Shown: piece after piece, positions 1-10,085 of the stretch | How the letters are laid out: each line of letters begins with the position of its first letter | How positions within the stretch are numbered: the first letter of the stretch is position 1 | Assembly (NCBI GenBank): GCA_947259795.1 | Contig: CAMYNJ010000073.1 | Coordinates: 1 to 33,743, forward strand | From: an uncultured Alphaproteobacteria bacterium | GTDB taxonomy: Bacteria > Pseudomonadota > Alphaproteobacteria > UBA8366 > JADFVY01 | Reading direction: 5' to 3' | Length of the DNA: 33,743 nucleotides | Notes under the pieces: model-generated | Told to the model about the DNA's origin: nothing | The model's database searches: none | Seen by the model: the letters and a program-made list of their open reading frames with translations, nothing else | Program-made: the position numbers and the translations under genes

Positions 1-337
1 CCTTCTTGCCCAGGCTCTTGATCAACTGGATCGTGCGATGCACATGCGGCGTGGCCTCCACATGCACCGTGATGATGTCGGCGCCGGCCTTGGCGAAATC
101 CTCGATAAAGGGGTCGACGGGCGCGATCATCAGATGCACGTCGAAGACCTTGTCGCTATGCGGACGCAGGGCCTTGGTAACGCCGGGGCCGATGGTGATG
201 TTCGGCACGAAATGGCCATCCATCACGTCGACATGGATATAGTCGGCGCCGGCGCTGTCTATGGCGCGGACTTCCTCGCCCAGCTTGGCGAAGTCGGCAG
301 AGAGGATCGAGGGGGCGATTCGGATCGGCTGTTGCAT
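1..337 (-). CDS. rpe: ribulose-phosphate 3-epimerase, C-terminal part outside window
   Basis: Minus-strand translation from ATG at 337: [53 protein letters not shown]..., the classic Rpe N-terminus with the DxHVDVMDG motif; runs off the window edge. Confidence 0.93.
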   Translation of the reverse strand, partial: MQQPIRIAPSILSADFAKLGEEVRAIDSAGADYIHVDVMDGHFVPNITIGPGVTKALRPHSDKVFDVHLMIAPVDPFIEDFAKAGADIITVHVEATPHVHRTIQLIKSLGKK

Positions 338-391
338 GCTATTTTCCTAGAGGCTTTCCCCCGCTCGCGCAAGCGGCGAACCGGCGGGTTA

Positions 392-1675
392 TCACGACAC
401 GCGGCGCAGCCGTGCGACGAAAAAACCGTCCATGCCGCCGCGCGCCGCCCAGTGGCAGGGCAATGTCCGCAAGTCCCCTGCGGGCGTGATCGCCTCGGTC
501 AGGTCGGGCACCTCGTCGGGCCCGACCGGCACGCGCTCCGCGGCGGCGCCGGACGCCAGCAGCGCGTCGATGCGTTCCGCGCCCTCGCGCGGCTGCAGCG
601 AGCAGGTGGCGTAGACCAGCAGCCCGCCTTGCTTCACCAGCGCCAGGGCGGCCGCCAGCAGGCGGTCCTGCACGGCGGTCAGCCTGGCGACATCCTCCGG
701 CGTCTTGTTCCAGGCGATATCGGGATGGCGGCGCAGCGTCCCAGTCGACGAACAGGGGGCGTCCAGCAGCACCGCGTCGAAGGGTGCGTCCGGCGTCCAT
801 TTGGCCACATCGACGGCGACGGTCTCGGCGGCGAGCCCCAGGCGCTCGAGATTTTCCGACAGGCGCTGCAGGCGTCTGCTGGAAATATCGACGGCGGTGA
901 CTTGCGCGCCGGCCGCCGCGAGCTGCGCCGTCTTGCCCCCCGGCGCGGCGCAGAGGTCGGCAACCCGCAGGCCGGATACATCGCCGAGAAGGCGGACCGG
1001 CAGGGCGGCGGCGGCATCCTGCACCCACCAAGCACCATCGGCAAAGCCGGGCAGGGCGGTCACGTCCCCACCCGCCATGCGGCGCAGCGTGCCGGTGGGC
1101 AGGATTTCCGCTTCCAGCCGTTCGGCCCAGAGTTCAGCCTCGCCGCGTGATTTCAGGGTGATGTCGAGCGGCGCCTCGGCGAGATTGGCCGTGGCGATGG
1201 CGGCGGCGGTCTCCGGCCCGTAAGAGTCTTCCCAGTCCCGCCACAACCAGGCGGGAACGTTCAGATGTTCGGGATCGTCGGGCGGGATCGGGCCGACCTC
1301 GGCGATGCGCCGCAACACCGCGTTGACCAGCCCTTTCATGCCGGCCTGCCCGCCGCGGCCGACCAGCTCGACGGAGGTGTTCACAGCAGCGTGGGGGGCG
1401 AGGCCCAACAGGGCGATCTGCGCCACGCCCAACCGCAATATGTCGCGCACGGCGGCGCGCTTGGCGGTTAGCGGGCGCTCCAGCCGCTCGTCGATGGCCG
1501 CGTCGATTTGGCCCAGGCGGCGCAGCACGGTCGCGGTCAGCAGCCGGGCGAAGGCGCGGTCGCGCGCCTCCAGTCCGGGCAGATCCGTGTTCGCGGCCAG
1601 TGCCTCGTCAAGCGGCCGGCCGCGCCGCAGCACGTCTTGCAGCAGGTCGAGGGCGATGGTGCGGGCGTCTTTCAT
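392..1675 (-). CDS. rsmB: RsmB/NOP-family RNA (cytosine-5) methyltransferase (NusB-like N-terminal domain plus SAM MTase)
   Basis: 427 aa ORF; motifs VADLCAAPGGKTAQLA, VLLDAPCSSTGTLRRHPDIAW, LVYATCSLQPREG are diagnostic of RsmB/RsmF. Confidence 0.9.
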   Translation of the reverse strand: MKDARTIALDLLQDVLRRGRPLDEALAANTDLPGLEARDRAFARLLTATVLRRLGQIDAAIDERLERPLTAKRAAVRDILRLGVAQIALLGLAPHAAVNTSVELVGRGGQAGMKGLVNAVLRRIAEVGPIPPDDPEHLNVPAWLWRDWEDSYGPETAAAIATANLAEAPLDITLKSRGEAELWAERLEAEILPTGTLRRMAGGDVTALPGFADGAWWVQDAAAALPVRLLGDVSGLRVADLCAAPGGKTAQLAAAGAQVTAVDISSRRLQRLSENLERLGLAAETVAVDVAKWTPDAPFDAVLLDAPCSSTGTLRRHPDIAWNKTPEDVARLTAVQDRLLAAALALVKQGGLLVYATCSLQPREGAERIDALLASGAAAERVPVGPDEVPDLTEAITPAGDLRTLPCHWAARGGMDGFFVARLRRVS

Positions 1676-1734
1676 CGGGCGGGTTTAGGGGAAACTGCGC
1701 CGCGCGCCAAGCACTGAGACGGCAGATGTGGCAA

Positions 1735-2625
1735 TCAACCCCACGGGCCGCCGCGCGGCGGCGCGCCCTGGCCGGCCATTTCGCGCAGGCGCTGGATGCG
1801 TTCGCCGATCGGCGGGTGAGTCGAGAACAGCCCGTCGATGGCGTGGGCGTGCAGCGGATTGACGATGAACATATGGGCGGTAGCCGGGTTGTCCTCGGCT
1901 TGCGGGTTGTCGATGGCTGCCGCACGGGTGGCCATCTTGTACAGCGCGTCGGCCAGCCAATCGGGGTGGCCGCAGATTTCGGCCCCGATGCGGTCGGCCT
2001 CGTATTCGCGAGAGCGGCTGATCGCCATCTGGACCAGCGCAGCGGCCAGCGGCGCCAGGAACATCACCAGCAACGCGCCGACGATGCCCAGCGGGCTGTT
2101 GCGCCGGCCGCGGAAGAACAGCGCGAAGTTCGCCAGCATCCCAATGGCGCCCGCGATGGTCGCGGTGATCGTCATGGTCAGGGTGTCGCGGTTCCTCACA
2201 TGGGCCAATTCATGCGCCATCACGCCGCTGACCTCGGTGGCGGTCAGATTGCGCAGCAGCCCGGTGGTCGCCGCGACCGAGGCGTTGTCCGGATTGCGGC
2301 CGGTGGCGAAGGCGTTTGGCTGGTCGTTCTCGATGATATAGACCTTCGGCATGGGCAGGTCGGCATTGCGGGCCAGTTGCGAGACCACGGCATGCAGCGA
2401 ATGGTCCGGTCCGACTTCGCGCGCGCGATACATGCGCAGCACTACCTTGTCCGATTTCCACCAGGCGAAGAGGTTCATGCCGGCGGCGATGGCGAGCGCG
2501 ATAAACATCCCGCCCGTGCCGCCCAGCAGCCAGCCGCAGGCCATGAAAAGCGCGGTCATGGCGGCCAGCAATATTCCGGTCCTGAAGTAGTTCACGGTCC
2601 CTGTCTCCGATGGGTCATGCGACAA
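1735..2625 (-). CDS. htpX: protease HtpX homolog (M48 zinc metalloprotease)
   Basis: 296 aa ORF; membrane segments, [18 protein letters not shown] (HExxH), [27 protein letters not shown]. Confidence 0.95.
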   Translation of the reverse strand: MSHDPSETGTVNYFRTGILLAAMTALFMACGWLLGGTGGMFIALAIAAGMNLFAWWKSDKVVLRMYRAREVGPDHSLHAVVSQLARNADLPMPKVYIIENDQPNAFATGRNPDNASVAATTGLLRNLTATEVSGVMAHELAHVRNRDTLTMTITATIAGAIGMLANFALFFRGRRNSPLGIVGALLVMFLAPLAAALVQMAISRSREYEADRIGAEICGHPDWLADALYKMATRAAAIDNPQAEDNPATAHMFIVNPLHAHAIDGLFSTHPPIGERIQRLREMAGQGAPPRGGPWG

Positions 2626-2696
2626 GCGATAAATAAGGTTTCGCCAGCAGCCTTTAAAGACTTGGCTGCCGGGGCCGGATGCGGCATATCTCAGAC

Positions 2697-2906
2697 ATGG
2701 CGAAGCAGCAAAATCAGACCGAATCAGAGGTCAAGGGCATCGATTCGCGCCGCAAGGCCGACATGGTCGCCGAGGAGGCCGGCCGCAAGGCCCGCGCAGA
2801 AGCCGCCGCCCGCGGCGAGATGCCGGCCGAAACCGGGGGACCGGAAGGGCTAGAGCCGACCCGCTACGGCGACTGGGAAAAGGCCGGCCGCTGCAGCGAT
2901 TTCTAG
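2697..2906 (+). CDS. DUF1674 / SDHAF4-like succinate dehydrogenase assembly factor
   Basis: In-frame ATG at 2697 within ORF 2679..2906; C-terminus [23 protein letters not shown] matches the DUF1674/SDHAF4 signature ([17 protein letters not shown]). Confidence 0.88.
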   Translation: MAKQQNQTESEVKGIDSRRKADMVAEEAGRKARAEAAARGEMPAETGGPEGLEPTRYGDWEKAGRCSDF

Positions 2907-2916
2907 TATAGCGTTT

Positions 2917-3918
2917 CTATCCGTCGTGAATTTCCGGCCGGAAGGGCCGGGCAAGCAGTTCGGCGATGGTATCGCCGACATCGGCGCCGTGATTGACGAT
3001 CAGGTCGACGGACCGGGCGATCGGCATATCCGCCCGATGGCGCGCTGCAAGCTCCATCACCGACTCCGCCGTGGCGACGCCTTCGGTGACCGCGCGCCGT
3101 TCGCCCAGGATGTCCTGCAGCGACCGTCCTTCGCCAAGCGCCACGCCCAGGGTCAGGTTGCGCGACAGCATGCCGTTACAGGTCAGCGACAAATCCCCGA
3201 CGCCCGACAGCCCCATCAGCGTCTCGCCCCTTGCACCCAGCTTGTGACCCAGCCGCCGGATTTCGGCCAGGCCCCTCGTCATGGTGGCGGCGCGCGCATT
3301 GTCGCCCAGGCCGCGCCCAACCATGATGCCGCAGGCGATGGCAATTACATTCTTGACCGCGCCGCCGATCTCCGCGCCGACGGGATCGTCCGACAGATAG
3401 GGCCGGAAAGCGGGCGAGCCAATCATCTCGACCAGCCGCGCGCCCAGCGCGGCGTCGGCCGTGGCCAGGGTAATCGCCGTCGGCAGGCCGGCCGCCACCT
3501 CCTTCGCGAAAGTCGGGCCGGACATTACCGCGACCGGCGCGTCGGGCAAGGTTTCGGCCACCACCTCGGTCATCAGGGCGCAGGTTCCGCGCTCGATCCC
3601 CTTGGCGCAGAGGATGACCGGGACATCGGCGGGCAGCAGGGGCGCCAGCTTTTCGGCGACGGCGCGCAGGAACTGCGACGGCACCACCAGCAACGCCGCG
3701 TCTGCGCCTTCCAGGGCTGCCGCCAGGTCCGTCGTAGCCGCGATGCCGGCCTCCAGCGGGATGTCCGCCAAATAGACCGGGTTGCCTTTGCCCGACGCGA
3801 TCGAGTCGGCGATTGCCGGGTCGCGCGCCCAGATGATGGCCTGCGACCCGGCGCGGCGTACAACGCAGGCCAGGGCCGTGCCGAAAGCGCCGGCGCCGAT
3901 GACGGCGACGCGGCTCAT
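2917..3918 (-). CDS. gpsA: glycerol-3-phosphate dehydrogenase [NAD(P)+]
   Basis: 333 aa; [67 protein letters not shown]. Confidence 0.96.
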   Translation of the reverse strand: MSRVAVIGAGAFGTALACVVRRAGSQAIIWARDPAIADSIASGKGNPVYLADIPLEAGIAATTDLAAALEGADAALLVVPSQFLRAVAEKLAPLLPADVPVILCAKGIERGTCALMTEVVAETLPDAPVAVMSGPTFAKEVAAGLPTAITLATADAALGARLVEMIGSPAFRPYLSDDPVGAEIGGAVKNVIAIACGIMVGRGLGDNARAATMTRGLAEIRRLGHKLGARGETLMGLSGVGDLSLTCNGMLSRNLTLGVALGEGRSLQDILGERRAVTEGVATAESVMELAARHRADMPIARSVDLIVNHGADVGDTIAELLARPFRPEIHDG

Positions 3919-4991
3919 CGCGCCTGCCCCAAGGCTACGCGCCCGGACGGGTTGGCGCTCTCGTCCAGCGGCCAGCGCGGCCGCGCGGCGAAGGTCAGGT
4001 CGTCGGTCATGCCCAGGCGCAGCCGTTCCAGCCCGGCCCAGGCGATCATCGCCGCATTGTCGGTGCAGAGATCAAGCGGCGGCGCGGTGAAACGCATGCC
4101 CTCGTCCTCGGTGGCCCTCGACAGGACTTCGCGGATCTGGCGGTTGGCGGCGACCCCGCCGGCGACCACGAAATGCCGTCCTTCGTGGGATTCGGACGGG
4201 AATTTGGACAGGAACCGGTGGATCGCATGGCGCGCGCGATCGGCCAGCACATCCGCAACCGCCTGCTGAAAGCCCGCGGCGATGTCAGCAGAGTCCCTGT
4301 CGTTAGCCTCTCCGCCGGGCAGGGCCGCGACCGTATGGCGAACCGCTGTCTTCAGGCCCGAGAAGGAAAAATCGCAGCCGGGCCGTCCAGCCATCGGGCG
4401 TGGCAGGGCGAAGCGGCCGGCGTCGCCCCGCTGTGCGGCCTCCTCGACGGCGGGGCCGCCCGGATAGCCCAGGTTCAGCAAGGCGGCGGTCTTGTCGAAG
4501 GCCTCGCCGGCGGCATCGTCCACTGTACCGCCATAGCGGCTGTACCGGCCGACACCTTCCACGGCGAGCAACTGGCAATGCCCGCCGGAAATCAGCAGCA
4601 GCAGATAGGGGAAGTCGAGCCCGTCCGACAGCCGGGCGGTCAGCGCGTGCCCCTCGAGATGATTGACCGCGAGCAGCGGCAGGCCGCGCACCATGGCGAT
4701 GGCCTTGGCCGTTGTCAGGCCGACCAGCACGCCGCCGATCAGCCCCGGCCCGGCCGTTGCCGCAACGCCGTCCAGACCGTCCCAGCCTATCCCCGCCGCC
4801 GCCATCGCCTCGCCGATCAGCCGGTCGGTATGGTCCAGGTGGCTGCGCGCAGCGATCTCCGGCACCACGCCGGCATAGGGCCGGTGTTCCTCGACCTGCG
4901 ACAGCACGATATTCGACAATATGCGCCGGTCGCCCGTCACCACGGCGGCGGCCGTTTCATCGCAGGAAGTCTCTATGCCCAGCACATTCAT
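3915..4991 (-). CDS. tsaD: tRNA N6-adenosine threonylcarbamoyltransferase TsaD
   Basis: Start set at 4991 ([18 protein letters not shown]); [44 protein letters not shown]; 4-nt ATGA overlap with gpsA. The ORF-track extension to 5624 is antisense to hemC. Confidence 0.96.
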   Translation of the reverse strand: MNVLGIETSCDETAAAVVTGDRRILSNIVLSQVEEHRPYAGVVPEIAARSHLDHTDRLIGEAMAAAGIGWDGLDGVAATAGPGLIGGVLVGLTTAKAIAMVRGLPLLAVNHLEGHALTARLSDGLDFPYLLLLISGGHCQLLAVEGVGRYSRYGGTVDDAAGEAFDKTAALLNLGYPGGPAVEEAAQRGDAGRFALPRPMAGRPGCDFSFSGLKTAVRHTVAALPGGEANDRDSADIAAGFQQAVADVLADRARHAIHRFLSKFPSESHEGRHFVVAGGVAANRQIREVLSRATEDEGMRFTAPPLDLCTDNAAMIAWAGLERLRLGMTDDLTFAARPRWPLDESANPSGRVALGQAR

Positions 4992-5082
4992 GGGCTTGGA
5001 TGTACCCTTTGCGCACGAGACTTTCAATGAGCGCATGTCCCGCTTGCGCAAAACCGCCCTCTGCGGGTACACACTGACCCCC

Positions 5083-6006
5083 ATGACCGTATCTTCTTCT
5101 AAACTGAAAATCGGCACGCGCGGCTCGCCGCTGGCGCTGGCCCAGGCAAATGAGGTCCGCGACCGCCTGCTGGCCGTCCATGATGGGCTGGACGTGGAAA
5201 TCGTCATCATCAGCACCACCGGCGACCAGGTGCAGGACCGGCGGCTTTCCGAGGTCGGCGGCAAGGGCCTGTTTACCAAAGAAATCCAGGAGGCGCTGAT
5301 CGACGGGCGGATCGACCTCGCCGTCCATTCCATGAAGGATGTCGAGACCTGGCTGCCGGACGAAACCATCATCGCCGTGGTACTGGAGCGCGAGGACCCG
5401 CGCGACGTCTTCCTGTCGCCGCGCGCCGGGACGCTCGACGAACTGCCGGCAGGTGCAGCGATCGGCACCTCGTCCCTGCGGCGCCAGGCGCAGATCCTGC
5501 ACCTGCGGCCCGAACTCAGGGTGGAAACCTTGCGCGGCAATGTGCAAACCCGCTTGCGGAAACTGGAGGAAGGCGTTGTCGACGCAACGCTTCTGGCGCT
5601 TGCGGGGTTGAAGCGTCTGGGCAATGAGGGGTTGGCGCAAAGCTATATCGCGACCGATGTGATTCTGCCGGCTGTGGCGCAGGGCGTCGTCGGGCTGGAG
5701 ACAAGGCGCGACGACGGCGCGGTGCGCAACCTTGTCGCGCCGCTGAATCACGCGCCGACCTGGACGCGGGTCACGGCCGAGCGCGCCATGCTGGCGGCGC
5801 TCGACGGGTCCTGCCATACGCCGATTGGCGGGCTGGCGGAACTGTTGCCGGACGGTCGGCTGACACTGACCGGCCTGGTCGCCATGCCGGACGGCAGCCA
5901 GCTGCACCGGATGAGCGAGGAGGGGTCCGCGGGCGCCGCGGAGGCGCTGGGAACGACGCTGGGGCAGGCGCTGCGGGCGCGGATGCCGGCCGAATTCTTC
6001 ACCTGA
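5083..6006 (+). CDS. hemC: hydroxymethylbilane synthase (porphobilinogen deaminase)
   Basis: [67 protein letters not shown]; start chosen at [15 protein letters not shown]. Confidence 0.96.
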   Translation: MTVSSSKLKIGTRGSPLALAQANEVRDRLLAVHDGLDVEIVIISTTGDQVQDRRLSEVGGKGLFTKEIQEALIDGRIDLAVHSMKDVETWLPDETIIAVVLEREDPRDVFLSPRAGTLDELPAGAAIGTSSLRRQAQILHLRPELRVETLRGNVQTRLRKLEEGVVDATLLALAGLKRLGNEGLAQSYIATDVILPAVAQGVVGLETRRDDGAVRNLVAPLNHAPTWTRVTAERAMLAALDGSCHTPIGGLAELLPDGRLTLTGLVAMPDGSQLHRMSEEGSAGAAEALGTTLGQALRARMPAEFFT

Positions 6007-6059
6007 ACGCGAGAATTTCGGATGCACCCTCCCCCGCAATCGAGGAGAAGGGAACGGGA

Positions 6060-6767
6060 ATGCGGGTCCTGGTAACTAGGCCGAAGGAAGATTCCGCCGC
6101 GCTTCAGCGGGAACTGCGCAGGCGCGGGATCGAAGTGTTGCTCGACCCGATGCTGGTCATCCGGCGCATGGAGGATGCCGCCATCGACCTGGACGGCGCA
6201 CAGGGTCTGCTTTTTACCTCCAGCAACGGCGTAAGGGCTTTCGAGAATACCAGCGGCGAGCGCGGCTTTCCCGTCTGGTGCGTTGGTGACGAGACCGCGC
6301 GGACCGCCCAGGCTGCTGGCTTCACGGACATCCACAGCGCGGCGGGAAATGTCGATACGCTGGCAAATTATGTCATCGCCCACGCCCGGCCGGAGAACGG
6401 ACGGATGGTCCATATTGCGGGCAGCGTAAACGCCGGCGATCTGGCGGGCGCATTGCGCGCCGCTGGGTTTTCCATCGATCGCATTCCGCTCTATGAGGCT
6501 GTTCCCGCGACTGCGCTGGGGGAAGACACGAAAAACGCCTTCAAGCAGGGACTTTTGGGTGCGGTGTTGTTTTTCTCTCCCCGTACCGCGGCGACCTTTG
6601 TTAGTCTGGCGAAATCGGCCGGGCTGGAAAACAGCTGCCAAACTGTGAACGCCTATTGCCTCAGCCCGGCTGTGGCCCGCCCGGTCGGCGAACTGCCCTG
6701 GCGGCGCATCGTTATCGCGGCCGACCCGACCCGGGCCGCACTGCTTGCCGCGCTCGACCAGGGATAG
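6060..6767 (+). CDS. hemD: uroporphyrinogen-III synthase
   Basis: 235 aa; MRVLVTRPKEDSAALQRELRRRGIEV, LLFTSSNGVRAFE, VLFFSPRTAATFVSL; immediately after hemC. Confidence 0.9.
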   Translation: MRVLVTRPKEDSAALQRELRRRGIEVLLDPMLVIRRMEDAAIDLDGAQGLLFTSSNGVRAFENTSGERGFPVWCVGDETARTAQAAGFTDIHSAAGNVDTLANYVIAHARPENGRMVHIAGSVNAGDLAGALRAAGFSIDRIPLYEAVPATALGEDTKNAFKQGLLGAVLFFSPRTAATFVSLAKSAGLENSCQTVNAYCLSPAVARPVGELPWRRIVIAADPTRAALLAALDQG

Positions 6768-6792
6768 AACAGTAGCTTAAGAACGGACAAAG

Positions 6793-8301
6793 ATGACAAG
6801 CGAAGCAGAATCCTCGAACGGCAGACCCCCCATTCCGGACGGCGAAATAATCGAGCGCTTCGGCGGCATTCGCCCCATGGCCTCGAAACTGGGCGTTGCC
6901 GTCACCACGGTCCAGGGATGGAAGGAGCGCGGCCATATCCCGGAAGGCCGCTTCCCGCAGATTGTTGCAGCGGCGGCCGAGCACGGAGTCGATATCGGCG
7001 TGGAAACGGTGTTTGTGCCCGAACCGGTGAAGGCTGCGCCGGAGAAACAACCGGAACCGAAGCCGGCAACGGAAGGAAAGCCGGAGGAGAGGGAGCCGAA
7101 ACCGGCGCCTGAGCCCGAATCGGAACCCGCGCCCACGCAGACGGAAGAGATACAGCCGACCGTGGCGGAGGCTGCTACTGCCCCGCCACGGCCTACGGCC
7201 GGCGTGTCCTGGCTCGCGCTGGTCGTCGTTATCGTGCTGCTGGGCGGCGCGATTTTGACGCGTCCCCTGTGGGAATCAAAACTCTATCCCGGCGTTGGGA
7301 GCGGCCCCTCGACAGCCGACAACGCCCGGCTTGAAGAGATCGTTGCCAGCCTAGCCGCGATCGAGGAGTCGACGAAGGCACTGGCGCGCGAGCTGGATGC
7401 GGGAGACCGGGACCTTTCCGACCGCATCGGCGCGCTTGAGGCCGGCGGCGGCGAAACCGGCGCCGCCTTCGCCGAACAGCTTTCGGTGGTCGAGCAAGGC
7501 GTGAACGATCTCGCCGGCATACTGAACACGCTGGATGCGGGCCTTTCCGGCATCGAGTCGCGGATCGCCAGGCTGGAGGCCAGCGAAGGACAGGTGCCGG
7601 AAAGCGTGAAAACCGGCCTGGACGCGGTGAACACCGCGATCGGCGAACTGGGCGAAAGGGCCGGCGCCCTGAAGGACGGCCTGGCGTCGATCGGCGCCAA
7701 TATCGGCGATCTGGAAGGCCGAGTGACGGCGCTGGAAACCCGCCCGGTACAGACCGGCGAGAAAATCGCCGCCATGGTGCTGGCGCTGGGCCAGGTAGAG
7801 GCCGCCATGAATTCGGGCAAGCCTTACCGTGCGGCCCTCGACCGGCTGGAAATTCTGGGGCGGGACGATCCTGTCATATCGGGGGGCGCGGCGGTGGACA
7901 CCCTGTCGCCCTGGGCGGACTACGGCATTCCCGGCCGCCTGACGCTGCGCCGCGATTTTGCCGGACTGGCGCCCGACATAGACCGCGCGCTTTCCGGTGC
8001 GGATGAGCGCAGCTGGCTGGATAGCGTGTGGAACAGCGTGACCGGGCTTGTGACCATTCGCAGGCTCGACGGCAGCGATCTGACGCCCATCGGGCAGGCG
8101 GAAAAGGCACTGGAGGATGGCGACCTGGCCGCGGTCGTGGCTGCCTTTGAAGGCAAGGGTTCTCTTGGGCCGGAGGGCGATACCTGGCTGAACCGCGTAA
8201 AGGCCCGCATCGATGCCGAGCGGGAGATCGAGGCCCTGTATGGACAGATTATCCTGCCTCTCGCCGGCCACGTCGGCAATGACGGAGCGGTGGGCCAATG
8301 A
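6793..8301 (+). CDS. mitofilin / Mic60-family inner-membrane protein with N-terminal small HTH (carph-isopro-like) domain
   Basis: 502 aa; N-terminal IERFGGIRPMASKLGVAVTTVQGWKERGHIP, Pro/Glu-rich linker, one TM (WLALVVVIVLLGGAIL), coiled coil, mitofilin-like C-terminus; between hemD and hemY as in other alphaproteobacteria. Confidence 0.82.
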   Translation: MTSEAESSNGRPPIPDGEIIERFGGIRPMASKLGVAVTTVQGWKERGHIPEGRFPQIVAAAAEHGVDIGVETVFVPEPVKAAPEKQPEPKPATEGKPEEREPKPAPEPESEPAPTQTEEIQPTVAEAATAPPRPTAGVSWLALVVVIVLLGGAILTRPLWESKLYPGVGSGPSTADNARLEEIVASLAAIEESTKALARELDAGDRDLSDRIGALEAGGGETGAAFAEQLSVVEQGVNDLAGILNTLDAGLSGIESRIARLEASEGQVPESVKTGLDAVNTAIGELGERAGALKDGLASIGANIGDLEGRVTALETRPVQTGEKIAAMVLALGQVEAAMNSGKPYRAALDRLEILGRDDPVISGGAAVDTLSPWADYGIPGRLTLRRDFAGLAPDIDRALSGADERSWLDSVWNSVTGLVTIRRLDGSDLTPIGQAEKALEDGDLAAVVAAFEGKGSLGPEGDTWLNRVKARIDAEREIEALYGQIILPLAGHVGNDGAVGQ

Positions 8302-9653
8302 TCCGTTCCCTCTTTCTGTTCGCTCTGATCGCGGCCGCAGTTTTCGCCGCTGTCACCCTGGCAGATAACCCAGGCCGGGTCTCGGTCGACTGGCGGGGCT
8401 GGCGCATCGACATGTCGACCGGGGTTCTGGTCCTGCTGGTCTGGGGCGCCATTCGCCGCGCGCCCGGCCGTTTCCTGGACATGCGGCGAGGCAGCCGGCG
8501 CGACCGGGGATACAAGGCGCTGACGCAAGGCATGGTGGCCGTCGCAGCCGGCGATGTGGGCGAAGCCCGGCGCTGGGCGCGCAAGGCCGACGCCCTGCTG
8601 GACGATCCGCCGCTGACCATGCTGCTATCGGCCCAGGCCGCTCAGTTGGGCGGCGAGGAAGCCGCGGCCAGGCGATATTTTGAGGCGATGCTGGACCATC
8701 CCGACACGGCTTTCCTGGGCCTGCGCGGGCTGTTGATGCAGTCGATCAAGGCCGGCGACAAGGTTGAGGCGCTGCGCCTTGCCGAGCGCGCCTATAAGCT
8801 GCGCCCCGAAACCGGCTGGGTGGTCGACCAGCTGTTCGAGTTGCAGGTCGAATCGGGGCTGTGGAGCGAGGCCAACGAATTGATCGCCTCGGCCATCCGC
8901 CGCAAAACCCTGCCGGCGGCGGGCGCACGCAGCCGCCGCGCCGCCGTGCTGGTAGAGCACAGCCGCGCCGCGGAAGCGGAGGGGGATGCAGATACCGCAT
9001 TCGCCCGGGCCGGCGAAGCGCATAACCTGGATCCGACGCTGGTCCCCGCGACCTTGGCGTTGGCGCGGCTCTATAAGGCGCGCGACCGCGCCGCCAAAGC
9101 CGAGCGGCTGATAGAGGAAGCCTGGGCGCGCGCGCCAAATCCGGAACTGGCTACGATGTACGGGAAGGTTATCTCCGCTACCGAGCCGCTGGCCCGGGTC
9201 AAGAGATTCCAGCGGCTTTTCAGTTTCCGGCCCGACCATCCGGAAAGCCATATCGCGCTGGCCGAGGCGGCGCTGGCGGCCCGCTTGTGGGGCGAGGCGC
9301 GCAAGCATCTGAATGCCGCGGCCGGGCAGTCGCCGACTGCCAGGGTCTGCCGGCTGATGGCCGAACTCGAGGAAAGCGAGAACGGCGATATGGAGTCGTC
9401 GCGCAAATGGCTGGCCAGGGCGACGACTGCGGCACCGGACGAAGCCTGGGTGTGCAACGATTGCGGTGCGGTCGCCGGCGCCTGGACGGCGCTGTGCGGC
9501 AATTGCGCCTCGTTCGGTTCTCTTGCCTGGCAGGCGCCGCCACGCGCCGTCAGGCTGACGGCGCCCGGCGCGGTCGCCAGGTCCAGGACGGCGGCGCTGC
9601 CCGCAAAAGCGAAGTCCGGGGCGTCCGCCCCGGCCAGGAAGAACACCGGATAG
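8298..9653 (+). CDS. hemY: HemY-family TPR protein with C-terminal zinc-ribbon-like CxxC pair
   Basis: MIRSLFLFALIAAAVFAAVTLADNPGRVSVDWRGWRIDMS (HemY N-terminus), TPR-like helices, C-terminal WVCNDCGAVAGAWTALCGNCASFGSLAW; ATGA overlap with the upstream gene. Confidence 0.87.
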   Translation: MIRSLFLFALIAAAVFAAVTLADNPGRVSVDWRGWRIDMSTGVLVLLVWGAIRRAPGRFLDMRRGSRRDRGYKALTQGMVAVAAGDVGEARRWARKADALLDDPPLTMLLSAQAAQLGGEEAAARRYFEAMLDHPDTAFLGLRGLLMQSIKAGDKVEALRLAERAYKLRPETGWVVDQLFELQVESGLWSEANELIASAIRRKTLPAAGARSRRAAVLVEHSRAAEAEGDADTAFARAGEAHNLDPTLVPATLALARLYKARDRAAKAERLIEEAWARAPNPELATMYGKVISATEPLARVKRFQRLFSFRPDHPESHIALAEAALAARLWGEARKHLNAAAGQSPTARVCRLMAELEESENGDMESSRKWLARATTAAPDEAWVCNDCGAVAGAWTALCGNCASFGSLAWQAPPRAVRLTAPGAVARSRTAALPAKAKSGASAPARKNTG

Positions 9654-9803
9654 GCCGTTCGCCGGGACAGACGCAAAGCCGGCCCCACCAAGTCCGTTGG
9701 GAAGAGCCGGTGCGCCGACAAAGAGCGGCGGGCGGTTCCGAAGGTCGTCGATAACGACCCCTTGCACTCCGCCGAACTTGGCCTTATGTTCCCGGCGCCT
9801 CGT

Positions 9804-9878
<75 letters not shown>

Positions 9879-10085
9879 TTAACCCCCCAATCACTGTCCC
9901 GCCCGGCACGGTCAGGCCGATCGTCAGCGTGCGCCGGCGATGATTTTTCTGTCCTTCGCCCGCCCGCTACCCGAAAAACATGCCAAGTGCGGCAAAAAAC
10001 CCGTTTCAATTCCCCGGAAACCGGAGCACATTAGCGTTTCCTGCAAGTAAGAATAAGGTTTGGGGAAGGACTCCTCCTTTCCGAT

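Noticed and set aside
38-1150. 370-aa plus-strand ORF
   Set aside because: Low-complexity Arg/Gly/Gln-rich antisense of rpe and rsmB; typical GC-rich shadow ORF.
1600-2853. 417-aa plus-strand ORF
   Set aside because: Antisense to htpX and rsmB; no domain features.
2926-4269. 447-aa plus-strand ORF
   Set aside because: Antisense to gpsA/tsaD, both with unmistakable motifs.
4992-5624. N-terminal extension of the tsaD ORF
   Set aside because: Ser/Arg-rich antisense of hemC; the true TsaD start is [13 protein letters not shown] at 4991.
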